Source: Spirochaetota bacterium
Lineage (GTDB): Bacteria; Spirochaetota; Spirochaetia; B11-G9
Length of the DNA stretch: 17,729 bases
Direction of reading: 5' to 3'
Assembly: GCA_003641695.1 (NCBI GenBank)
Contig: QNBL01000019.1
Location: 1 to 17,729, forward strand
This document shows, in pieces, positions 1 to 6,676 of this stretch (positions within the stretch are counted from its first letter, which is position 1; every line of letters begins with the position of its first letter). A program made the translations under genes and the position numbers. Under the pieces are notes generated by a model that searched no databases, was not told the origin of the DNA, and worked only from the letters and a program-made list of their open reading frames with translations.

Positions 1-1149
1 CTTAAAAGCCTTAAGGACATTCAGAAAATTCCCTTTACTACAAAAGAGGATCTCAGAGCAGCTTATCCCTACGGGCTTCTTGCCGTGGACCGGGACGAAG
101 TAGTCAGAATGCACGCATCCAGCGGGACAACGGGGATACCCACAGTGATCTACCAAAGCCAGCATGATCTTGACCGCTGGACGGAGCTTACCGCCCGGTC
201 TCTGGTGGCTGTCGGCTGCGGGAAGGGTGACGTTTTTCAGAACATGATGACCTACGGACTCTTTACCGGGGGGCTGGGACTCCATTATGGAGCCGAAAAA
301 CTCGGGATGATGGTAATCCCTGCTTCCAGCGGTAACACGAAACGGCAGTTTCAAATGATGAAGGACTTCGGAACCACGGTTGTTCACGCTACTCCCAGTT
401 ACATGCTGCATATGTATTCAAAGATTGAAGAGCTGGGGTTTTCCCTGAATGACTTCAGCTTAAAAAAAGCCCTGGTTGGTGCCGAACCTCACTCCGAGGA
501 GATCCGTCAAAAGATTGAAGAGCTTTTTAAAATAGATACATACAATTCCTACGGCCTTTCGGAGATGAACGGCCCCAGTGTTGCATTTGAGTGCAGTGAG
601 AAAAAAGGAATGCACCTCTGGGAAGATTCCTACTATCTCGAAATTGTAGACAGAGATACCCTTACGCCTCTGCCGGACGGAGAAACCGGGGAACTTGTTC
701 TTTCAATACTGATACGGACCGCCACTCCTATCCTCAGATACAGAACACGGGACCTTACCTCGGTTATTCCCGGTAAGTGCGCCTGCGGAAGAACATCCAG
801 AAGGATAAACAGGATTATCGGGCGGACTGATGACATGCTCATAATAAACGGGGTAAACGTGTTTCCTTCACAGATCGAAGAAGTCATTATGAGAATGGCT
901 GAAATCGGCACAAACTATAGAATAATTGTCCGGAAGGACGGGGTGCTTGATAAACTGATCGTACAGACAGAAGTCGGTCCTTCAATATTTTCCGACGATG
1001 CCAGAGATATGAACGCTCTCAAGATGCGGATTGTAGATAACTTAAGAGCGTCAATTACAATAAATCCTGTTGTTGAACTCCACGAACCGGGGGTACTTCC
1101 GGTTCAGCAGGGTAAAGCAGTCAGGGTAATCGATGAAAGGGGGAAATAG
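1..1149 (+). CDS. Phenylacetate-CoA ligase (PaaK family), 5'-truncated by window edge
   Basis: This is an aryl-acid:CoA ligase (AMP-forming) of the ANL superfamily, which activates phenylacetate or a related aryl acid to its CoA thioester in the cytoplasm. The frame is open from base 1, so the true start lies upstream; alignment with the next gene suggests about 55 residues are missing. A GTG at 85 is an internal codon, not a credible start. Visible motifs are the P-loop HASSGTTGIP, YGLSE, RYRTRD, the hinge region GRTDDMLIINGVNVFPSQIE and the C-terminal lysine context QGKAVRVID. A CACGR pair is also present. It is a tandem paralogue of the gene starting at 1152 and probably shares its transcript, with 2 bases between them. 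One difference from that paralogue is AFEC where the neighbour has SCEC. The family is clear, but the exact aryl substrate cannot be read from sequence. Confidence 0.93.
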   Translation, partial: LKSLKDIQKIPFTTKEDLRAAYPYGLLAVDRDEVVRMHASSGTTGIPTVIYQSQHDLDRWTELTARSLVAVGCGKGDVFQNMMTYGLFTGGLGLHYGAEKLGMMVIPASSGNTKRQFQMMKDFGTTVVHATPSYMLHMYSKIEELGFSLNDFSLKKALVGAEPHSEEIRQKIEELFKIDTYNSYGLSEMNGPSVAFECSEKKGMHLWEDSYYLEIVDRDTLTPLPDGETGELVLSILIRTATPILRYRTRDLTSVIPGKCACGRTSRRINRIIGRTDDMLIINGVNVFPSQIEEVIMRMAEIGTNYRIIVRKDGVLDKLIVQTEVGPSIFSDDARDMNALKMRIVDNLRASITINPVVELHEPGVLPVQQGKAVRVIDERGK

Positions 1150-1151
1150 TT

Positions 1152-2465
1152 ATGATATTTAACAAAGAAATTGAGACAATGAGCAGAGAAGAGATGCAGG
1201 CCCTTCAGTTAAAAAAACTGAAGGATCTGGTAACTTACGTTTACAGCAACGTGGAATTCTATAAAAAGAAATTTGACGCGGCTGGGGTGAAACCCTCCGA
1301 CATTAAAACTCTTAAGGATATCTCAAAGCTCCCCTTTACAACAAAGGATGAGATGAGAGAAACCTACCCCTACGGGCTTCTTGCCTGCGATCCTGAAGCT
1401 CTCAAAGAGATTCATACCTCTTCAGGAACAACAGGGACACCTGTTGTAGCCGGTTACACGGAAAACGACCGGACACTGTGGAAAGAGGTCATGGGCAGAT
1501 GTCTTGCCATGGCCGGTGGAGATGAGCATGACGTTGTTCAGAATGCCTACGGATACGGTATGTTTACCGGAGGTCTTGGAGTTCACTACGGAGCCGAAGC
1601 AATCGGAGCCTCAGTTCTGCCCATCTCCTCGGGCAACACCAAACGTCAGCTTAACTTTATGAAAGACTTTAAATCCACTATCCTTACCTGCACCCCTTCC
1701 TACTCGCTGTTTATGGCAGAAGTGGCAAAGGAGATGGGGATGGATTTCAGGGAATTTAATCTGAGAGCCGGAATCTTCGGAGCGGAACCATGGTCGGATA
1801 ACATGAGAATTGAGATTGAAAAAAAGCTCAATCTGAAAGCCTATGACATCTATGGCCTTACCGAAATTATTGGTCCCGGGGTTTCCTGCGAATGTGAAGC
1901 CCAGAACGGTCTTCACATAAATGAAGATTATTTCTATCCTGAGATTATCAATCCTGAAACAGGAGAAGTTCTTCCGGAGGGGGAAAAAGGGGAACTGGTA
2001 TTTACGACCCTCTCCAGAGAAGGAACACCCATAATCAGGTACCGGACACGGGACATAACCTGGCTCTTCAGGGATAACTGTTCCTGCGGCAGATCAACAG
2101 TCAAAATGCACAGGCTGCTTGGAAGAAACGATGACATGATGATATTAAGGGGTGTAAACGTATTCCCGTCCCAGATAGAAAATGTTCTTATGAGGATCGA
2201 GGAAACCGAACCACACTATCAGATTGTTATTGACCGGAGCACAAGCAGCCTCGACCATGTGGAACTCCATGTGGAGGTAGAGGAGAGCTTCTTTTCAGAC
2301 GAAACAAAAAACCTGGAAAAGATCAGGGATATGATTCATGAGGAGATGAAACAGGCTCTCGGTATTTCATTGGATATCAAGCTGGTGGAACCAAAATCCA
2401 TAGAACGGAGCATGGGTAAAGCAAAACGGGTTATTGACAAACGAGACATTAAAGGAGAAGCGTAG
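1152..2465 (+). CDS. Phenylacetate-CoA ligase (PaaK family), second tandem copy
   Basis: A complete 437-residue ATP-dependent aryl-acid:CoA ligase, the usual PaaK length. Motifs in order are the P-loop HTSSGTTGTP (88-97), YGLTE (234-238), an SCEC cysteine pair (246, 248), RYRTRD (296-301), a CSCGR pair (310, 312), the GRNDDMMILRGVNVFPSQIE hinge and domain-swing segment (324-343), and a C-terminal catalytic-lysine context MGKAKRVID. A purine-rich AAAGGGGG lies before the ATG. The gene starts 2 bases after the previous ligase and is followed by an ACT-domain gene. In anaerobes such ligase/ACT clusters often sit near indolepyruvate:ferredoxin oxidoreductase genes, where aryl-CoA links to aromatic amino acid breakdown; that partner is not in this window, so the role is inference. 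It is homologous throughout with its upstream paralogue but clearly diverged. Confidence 0.95.
   Translation: MIFNKEIETMSREEMQALQLKKLKDLVTYVYSNVEFYKKKFDAAGVKPSDIKTLKDISKLPFTTKDEMRETYPYGLLACDPEALKEIHTSSGTTGTPVVAGYTENDRTLWKEVMGRCLAMAGGDEHDVVQNAYGYGMFTGGLGVHYGAEAIGASVLPISSGNTKRQLNFMKDFKSTILTCTPSYSLFMAEVAKEMGMDFREFNLRAGIFGAEPWSDNMRIEIEKKLNLKAYDIYGLTEIIGPGVSCECEAQNGLHINEDYFYPEIINPETGEVLPEGEKGELVFTTLSREGTPIIRYRTRDITWLFRDNCSCGRSTVKMHRLLGRNDDMMILRGVNVFPSQIENVLMRIEETEPHYQIVIDRSTSSLDHVELHVEVEESFFSDETKNLEKIRDMIHEEMKQALGISLDIKLVEPKSIERSMGKAKRVIDKRDIKGEA
2451..2457 (+). promoter_or_regulatory. Ribosome binding site fixing the ACT-protein start
   Basis: AAAGGAG lies 9 bases before ATG 2467, inside the end of the upstream ligase gene. 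It supports ATG 2467 rather than an upstream in-frame TTG at 2434. Confidence 0.75.
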
Positions 2466-2466
2466 A

Positions 2467-2883
2467 ATGAAGGTTAAACAGATTTCAGTCTTTCTTGAAA
2501 ATACAACGGGAAGATTAGCAGAGGTGACCAGGGTACTAGGTACAGGCAATATAAACTTAAGGGCGATCTCGATTGCAGATACAGCGGACTTCGGTATACT
2601 GAGACTAATTGTGGATACACCCGAGAAAACCATGGAACTTCTAAAAAAAGCGGGGTTTACCGCAAAGATTACCGAGGTGATAGGGGTCCTTGTAAACGAC
2701 AAACCCGGCGGTCTCATGAAGATTATGGATATCTTTAACAAGGAGGGGGTAAATATAGAGTACCTGTACTCCTCTCTGATAAATGAAGAAGGTGATGCTG
2801 TTATCATCTTCAGGGTTGAGGATATTGACCATGGACTTGGTATAGTAGAAAAAGCAGGATTGAAAGCAATATCTGCTTTCTGA
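2467..2883 (+). CDS. Tandem ACT-domain regulatory protein
   Basis: A 138-residue protein made of two ACT domains (about 1-66 and 70-138) and nothing else. The first begins MKVKQISVFLENTTGRLAEV and the second contains VLVNDKPGGLMKIMDIF, each with the typical strand, Gly-containing ligand loop and helix. ACT domains bind small ligands, usually amino acids, at domain interfaces. Stand-alone double-ACT proteins beside PaaK-type ligases are a known arrangement and probably sense an amino acid or aryl acid and modulate a neighbouring enzyme; the ligand is unknown here. ATG 2467 is chosen because a good ribosome binding site precedes it and the family starts at MKVKQ; an upstream TTG would extend it by 11 residues of the ligase tail. 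It starts 1 base after the ligase stop, so it is cotranscribed. Confidence 0.9.
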   Translation: MKVKQISVFLENTTGRLAEVTRVLGTGNINLRAISIADTADFGILRLIVDTPEKTMELLKKAGFTAKITEVIGVLVNDKPGGLMKIMDIFNKEGVNIEYLYSSLINEEGDAVIIFRVEDIDHGLGIVEKAGLKAISAF

Positions 2884-2896
2884 CAGGAGAAATTTA

Positions 2897-3616
2897 ATGA
2901 ATAAGAGTCTTGCAACAAATGGCATCGCAGCATTCATAATAATAATCGGATACATTTCACCCTGGGGTAGAGATCTCATTCTTTCGGTGGGTTTCTTTGC
3001 TCTTTCCGGAGCAGTTACAAACTGGCTTGCCGTCTATATGCTTTTCGAAAAGGTGCCGCTGCTGTACGGCTCCGGGGTTGTACCGCTGCATTTTGAGGAG
3101 TTTAAAGCAGGAATCCGCAGCCTGATAATGACGGAGTTCTTTACCAAAGAGAATCTGGAGAAGTTCTTTGCAGATCCGGAAAGCAACATGCTTCCCGAAA
3201 TCAGGATAGACGGTGCTTTGGAAGAAGTTGATTTTGACGGTGCTTTTGACACCCTGATTAAAATCATCATGGAGTCTCAGTTCGGAGGCATGCTGGGAAT
3301 GTTTGGAGGGGCATCGGTACTGGAGGGTTTCCGCCAGTCTTTCAAGGAACGGCTTAAAGATTTTGTAAAAGAGGAAACCTCCAAACCGGGTTTTAGAACG
3401 GCTGTTGCCAAATCCCTGGAAGCAGGAAGCATAACGGAAAAGATCGAGTCCCAGGTAGAGGGGATTATCGACAAAAGGCTGGATGAACTCACCCCCCAGA
3501 TGGTTAAAAAGATAATCCAGGACATGATCCGGAAACACCTGGGCTGGCTGGTAGTGTGGGGCGGTGTCTTCGGGGGATTTATCGGCCTTGTGATGGGACT
3601 TGTCCGGTCTTTGTAA
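2897..3616 (+). CDS. DUF445 family membrane protein
   Basis: A 239-residue protein matching the DUF445 (YheB-like) pattern: an N-terminal pair of hydrophobic segments (about 8-24 and 28-50) with the characteristic GAVTNWLAVYMLFE stretch, a long charged helical middle section and a C-terminal membrane segment (about 216-237) rich in glycine. The topology suggests an inner-membrane protein with a large soluble loop. No enzymatic motif is visible and the biochemical function of the family is not established. AGGAG at 2885-2889, 7 bases before ATG 2897, supports the start. It follows the ACT gene by 13 bases and its TAA is directly followed by the ATG of the next gene, so it belongs to the same run. 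Confidence 0.85.
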   Translation: MNKSLATNGIAAFIIIIGYISPWGRDLILSVGFFALSGAVTNWLAVYMLFEKVPLLYGSGVVPLHFEEFKAGIRSLIMTEFFTKENLEKFFADPESNMLPEIRIDGALEEVDFDGAFDTLIKIIMESQFGGMLGMFGGASVLEGFRQSFKERLKDFVKEETSKPGFRTAVAKSLEAGSITEKIESQVEGIIDKRLDELTPQMVKKIIQDMIRKHLGWLVVWGGVFGGFIGLVMGLVRSL

Positions 3617-4258
3617 ATGGGATGCAGTCTCTGTCATAACGAAATAACGGAAACCTGGGCAGCCGGAACTTTGGAATACCGCTACTGCGGCAGATGCGGT
3701 CTTGTCCAGGCTCTTCCCCGGTTTTTCCCTGATCCTTTAAAAGAGAAAGAGCGTTATCTCAAGCATAATAATACCTTTGGAAACAGCGGTTATGTCAAGT
3801 ATTTAACGGATTTTATTGCCTCTGCCGTAACCCCTTATGTTGGAAAGGGCAGCAGTATCCTTGATTACGGCTGCGGACCTGCCCCTGTACTGACCGCGCT
3901 TCTGAAAAAAAAAGACTACCGGGTTACCCCTTACGATCCCTATTTCCATGCGGACAGGAGGTGGAAAACGAAACACTTTGACTCAGTTGTTTCTGTGGAA
4001 GTATTTGAACATCTGCAGGATCCGCTGACTGCTTTGAAGGAGATCCTTTCCGTCCTTGATACAGATGGCATAGTGATCATACGAACCCTTCTGCATAATG
4101 AAAACCAGGATGTTTTCAGTAATTGGTGGTATAGACAGGACTGTACCCATATCACTTTTTACAGTGAAAAATCCTTCCTGTTTCTCGCCGAAAACTTCCC
4201 TTTAAAGATCCTCGCCATCAAAAATGGAAGGGAGATCATTCTTGCCAAAACCTCTTGA
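3617..4258 (+). CDS. Class I SAM-dependent methyltransferase with N-terminal zinc-ribbon cysteines
   Basis: A 213-residue Methyltransf_23-like protein. An N-terminal CxxC...CxxC set (Cys3, Cys6, Cys24, Cys27) probably binds zinc. The SAM-binding motif I SILDYGCGPAP sits at 79-89 and an acidic post-motif YDPYF follows. A VVSVEVFEHLQDP motif and a WWYRQDCTHITFYS segment are typical of this family. The acceptor substrate is unknown. The ATG directly abuts the stop of the DUF445 gene (TAAATG), suggesting translational coupling; no separate strong Shine-Dalgarno is visible. The start is fixed by the need to keep Cys3. Its TGA stop lies inside the left arm of the inverted repeat at 4255-4288, so the end of the gene overlaps the control region of tRNA-Asp. 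Confidence 0.87.
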   Translation: MGCSLCHNEITETWAAGTLEYRYCGRCGLVQALPRFFPDPLKEKERYLKHNNTFGNSGYVKYLTDFIASAVTPYVGKGSSILDYGCGPAPVLTALLKKKDYRVTPYDPYFHADRRWKTKHFDSVVSVEVFEHLQDPLTALKEILSVLDTDGIVIIRTLLHNENQDVFSNWWYRQDCTHITFYSEKSFLFLAENFPLKILAIKNGREIILAKTS

Positions 4259-4288
4259 CAAAATCTCCAGAATAGTGCATTTTGTCAA
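4255..4288 (+). promoter_or_regulatory. Putative tRNA-Asp promoter embedded in a perfect inverted repeat
   Basis: TTGACAAAAT (4255-4264) and ATTTTGTCAA (4279-4288) are perfect 10-base inverted arms separated by 14 bases. The left arm begins with a consensus -35 (TTGACA). With a 17-base spacer, the -10 position falls on CATTTT (4278-4283), only 3 of 6 matches. A start near 4290 would give a short leader before the tRNA at 4299. It could be a promoter, an operator overlapping one, or a weak hairpin; there is no U-tract, so a classic terminator is unlikely. Confidence 0.5.
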
Positions 4289-4298
4289 AACACAAAAG

Positions 4299-4372
4299 GG
4301 GGGTGTGGCGAAGTTGGTTATCGCGCCGGCCTGTCAAGCCGGAGATCGCGGGTTCGATCCCCGTCACTCCCG
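4299..4372 (+). tRNA. tRNA-Asp (anticodon GTC)
   Basis: A complete cloverleaf can be folded by eye. The acceptor stem is GGGGGTG with CACTCCC (one G-U), followed by discriminator G at 4372. The D arm is GCGA/TCGC with loop AGTTGGTTA. The anticodon stem is CCGGC/GCCGG with loop CTGTCAA, giving anticodon GTC at 4333-4335. The variable loop is AGATC and the T arm is GCGGG/CCCGT with loop TTCGATC. The 3' CCA is not encoded, because the discriminator is followed by AAACC, so a CCA-adding enzyme is required. The gene stands alone, with a terminator starting at the next base. Confidence 0.97.
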
Positions 4373-4403
4373 AAACCGGAATCTTTTGATTCCGGTTTTT
4401 TTT
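4373..4403 (+). terminator. Intrinsic terminator of tRNA-Asp
   Basis: AAACCGGAATC (4373-4383) pairs with GATTCCGGTTT (4388-4398) around a TTTT loop, and a run of eight T follows from 4396. It begins immediately after the tRNA discriminator base, so it ends the tRNA transcript and separates it from the cyclase gene. Confidence 0.93.
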
Positions 4404-4413
4404 GCTTAATGGA

Positions 4414-4443
4414 TTGACTCTTTCCCCTCATAGACTACATAAT
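4414..4443 (+). promoter_or_regulatory. Putative promoter of the diguanylate cyclase gene
   Basis: TTGACT (4414-4419) is 18 bases from CATAAT (4438-4443), 5 of 6 matches at each hexamer. The predicted start of transcription, near 4450, almost coincides with the GTG start codon at 4449. Confidence 0.5.
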
Positions 4444-4448
4444 AAATC

Positions 4449-5834
4449 GTGTTTAGAAGTAATCTGTTTTTTTCGTTCATGATTTTTTTGTTTACAATAG
4501 CTGCTATGCTTGTTGTCTCAGAAATTTTCATGGATCAATTTGCCCTGACTTTTCAACTCCTGTTCCTCTTTGCAGCCTCTTTTATGTATATTAGTCACCT
4601 ATGGAGGAAGGTACGCAGTTCACTTACCTTCCTTAAGCATACAATGACACAAGCCGGAAACATGGATGCAACACTCACTCAGGAAGATATGGAGATTATT
4701 GGGAATATCACCTCTATTACTTCTTTTGATATCAAGAAACTTATCAAGTTTTCAAACCGTCTTATGTTGAATCAGCAGACGATTCTGAAGGCTGCACTCA
4801 GGGACCGGGATTACATAGATAAAAGTAAAAAACTGCGAGATGCTATTATAGCGTTAAACAAACGGATTGTTGCCGGTGAAAATACTGACTCCTTGCTCCA
4901 GCATCTTCTGTCTGCAGCTATCGAGGTAATTGACGACTGTGATGCCGGTCTCATTTTTCAAATAGAGGATGATCAGGAAAAACTAAGACTGGCAGCATAT
5001 TCTGGCTTCTATTTTGAACAATCAGATACATTTGAATTCACCCTTAAGAATACGTTTCTGTTTCAGCTAAATAAACTTCAAAATCAGAAACCGGTTATAA
5101 TCAGAAATAAAAAAGAAATAGACAAGAAATATCATACCCCTGAAGAGATAAAAATAATGGAAAAAACAGGGAGCTACAACTATCCATCAGTTCTCACTGC
5201 ACCTATTAGTATAGAGGGAAATCTATACGGCATTGTAAGCCTTCAGAGTAAAAACAAAAATGGTTTTATGGCCGATGATATTCAGCTCATGGAGTATTTT
5301 TCCAGCGAGATGGGGATTGTGCTTCAAAATAGTATCCTTATAAACAAAGCCCTGTACCTTTCCCGATTCGACAGCCTGACAGGGGTTCATAACCGTCATT
5401 TCTTTGAAGACATTGCCAAACTTGTTTTTGAGGATGCTCACCGAAACAACAGAAAAATCTATCTGTTACTGTTTGACCTGGACGGTTTTAAGAGTATAAA
5501 TGACACCTACGGACATGAATCGGGGGATCTTGTGCTAAAAACCTTTGCCGAAACAGTAAGTAACTCCATACGAGGAAGCGATATTTTCGCCAGATACGGC
5601 GGAGATGAGTTCATTGCCCTGTTTCATGACTGCGACCGTGAAGGGTTAAAGGTGCGTATCCAAAACATTATAGACGATCTGGCAGCTACCCCGGTCACCC
5701 TGGAGGGAACTGATTACCGCATAAAATACAGTTTCGGTATTGCAGGATTCCCCGAAGACGGTGAATCCTACAAAGAGATTCTAAGAATTGCAGATATGAA
5801 TATGTATGAGAACAAAGTGGAGAATAAAAAATGA
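4449..5834 (+). CDS. Membrane-anchored GAF-GGDEF diguanylate cyclase
   Basis: A 461-residue enzyme predicted to make cyclic di-GMP from two GTP. It has two N-terminal membrane helices (about 5-24 and 30-49), a helical linker, a GAF-like sensor domain (about 147-297) and a C-terminal GGDEF domain (about 300-458). The GGDEF domain carries DSLTGVHNRHFF, DLDGF (343-347) and an intact YGGDEF signature (383-388). An RxxD inhibitory site (RGSD, 375-378) lies five residues before GGDEF, so product feedback inhibition is likely. There is no EAL domain. The start is uncertain: GTG 4449 has no Shine-Dalgarno and sits at the predicted transcription start, while ATG 4479 would remove 10 residues, part of the first helix. 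The gene overlaps the next by 4 bases (ATGA), implying coupled translation with the hydrolase. The GAF ligand is unknown. Confidence 0.93.
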   Translation: MFRSNLFFSFMIFLFTIAAMLVVSEIFMDQFALTFQLLFLFAASFMYISHLWRKVRSSLTFLKHTMTQAGNMDATLTQEDMEIIGNITSITSFDIKKLIKFSNRLMLNQQTILKAALRDRDYIDKSKKLRDAIIALNKRIVAGENTDSLLQHLLSAAIEVIDDCDAGLIFQIEDDQEKLRLAAYSGFYFEQSDTFEFTLKNTFLFQLNKLQNQKPVIIRNKKEIDKKYHTPEEIKIMEKTGSYNYPSVLTAPISIEGNLYGIVSLQSKNKNGFMADDIQLMEYFSSEMGIVLQNSILINKALYLSRFDSLTGVHNRHFFEDIAKLVFEDAHRNNRKIYLLLFDLDGFKSINDTYGHESGDLVLKTFAETVSNSIRGSDIFARYGGDEFIALFHDCDREGLKVRIQNIIDDLAATPVTLEGTDYRIKYSFGIAGFPEDGESYKEILRIADMNMYENKVENKK

Positions 5835-6676
5835 AGCGTTTTTCATCATTCATCAATCACGATAACGGAAGAAAAATCTTTTTCCAGACATGGCATCCGG
5901 AAGAAAAACCCAGAGCTACCATCATAATTGCACACGGATACGCAGAGCATTCGGGACGATATACCTATACGGCCGAATATCTTGTCCGGCAGGGTTTTGC
6001 CGTCTATGCTCCTGATCACTACGGACACGGAAAGTCCGATGGGACAAAGGCGGATGTCCCGAAATTTGAGGTATTTACAACCGACCTATACAAACTGTAT
6101 ACCATTGCCAAAAACAAGGAAAAAAACAATATATTTTTACTTGGACACAGCATGGGAGGTGCCATAGGTGCCCATTTTGCCATAACCCATCCCGATGCAC
6201 TCAAAGGGATAATTCTTTCAGGTCCGGGAATAAGGGTTACCACTGATGTACCGCCAGTAATGAAAGCCTTGTCAAAAATCCTTGCAGCTCTATTCCCTGC
6301 TCTCCCTGTTGTGGAATTTGATATTGAGGGAATCTCCAGAAATAAAGATGTGATAGAAAACTATCTTAACGATCCTCTTACTTATACGGGGAAAGTCCGG
6401 GCAAGAATGGGCAGAGAGTTGTTGAGAGTTGAAAATCTGACCAGTGCCGAACGTCTTTCAGAAATCAGCATCCCCGCTCTTATTCTTCACGGTGGAGACG
6501 ACAGGGTAGTTGATCCATCCTGCAGCAGAATTATTTATGACAACATCAGCTCTGAAGATAAAGAGCTGATCATACTGCCCGGACTTTACCATGAGATTCT
6601 GAACTCGGACAAAAAAGACTCCATACTAGATACCATAACAGAGTGGATCAACAAAAGATTGCAGACCGGACGCTAA
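5831..6676 (+). CDS. Alpha/beta hydrolase, monoacylglycerol lipase / lysophospholipase-like
   Basis: A 281-residue serine hydrolase of the Hydrolase_4 / monoglyceride lipase type. It shows the oxyanion-hole segment HGYAEHSGRY (35-44), the PDHYGHGKSDG motif (61-71), the nucleophile elbow GHSMGG with Ser107, an acid residue at Asp224 (GGDDRVVDP) and catalytic His254 (GLYHEIL). The likely reaction is hydrolysis of monoacylglycerol or lysophospholipid esters in the cytoplasm; no signal peptide is visible. ATG 5831 overlaps the cyclase stop by 4 bases, with GGAG at 5819-5822 as ribosome binding site. The 3' end is unusual: its TAA (6674-6676) overlaps the TAG of the convergent topA gene, leaving no room for a terminator. 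Its exact lipid substrate cannot be told from sequence. Confidence 0.9.
   Translation: MKRFSSFINHDNGRKIFFQTWHPEEKPRATIIIAHGYAEHSGRYTYTAEYLVRQGFAVYAPDHYGHGKSDGTKADVPKFEVFTTDLYKLYTIAKNKEKNNIFLLGHSMGGAIGAHFAITHPDALKGIILSGPGIRVTTDVPPVMKALSKILAALFPALPVVEFDIEGISRNKDVIENYLNDPLTYTGKVRARMGRELLRVENLTSAERLSEISIPALILHGGDDRVVDPSCSRIIYDNISSEDKELIILPGLYHEILNSDKKDSILDTITEWINKRLQTGR

Noticed and set aside
2434..2466. Upstream TTG start for the ACT-domain protein
   Set aside because: It would add 11 residues from the ligase tail; ATG 2467 has a well-spaced ribosome binding site and matches the family start.
2367..2979. Minus-strand ORFs opposite the ACT and DUF445 genes
   Set aside because: They are antisense shadows with low-complexity serine- and proline-rich translations and no domain; the plus-strand frames carry clear families.
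4224..4409. 61-codon ORF spanning tRNA-Asp and its terminator
   Set aside because: It is produced by reading through the tRNA gene and the hairpin; there is no ribosome binding site or recognisable protein, and the tRNA cloverleaf explains the sequence fully.
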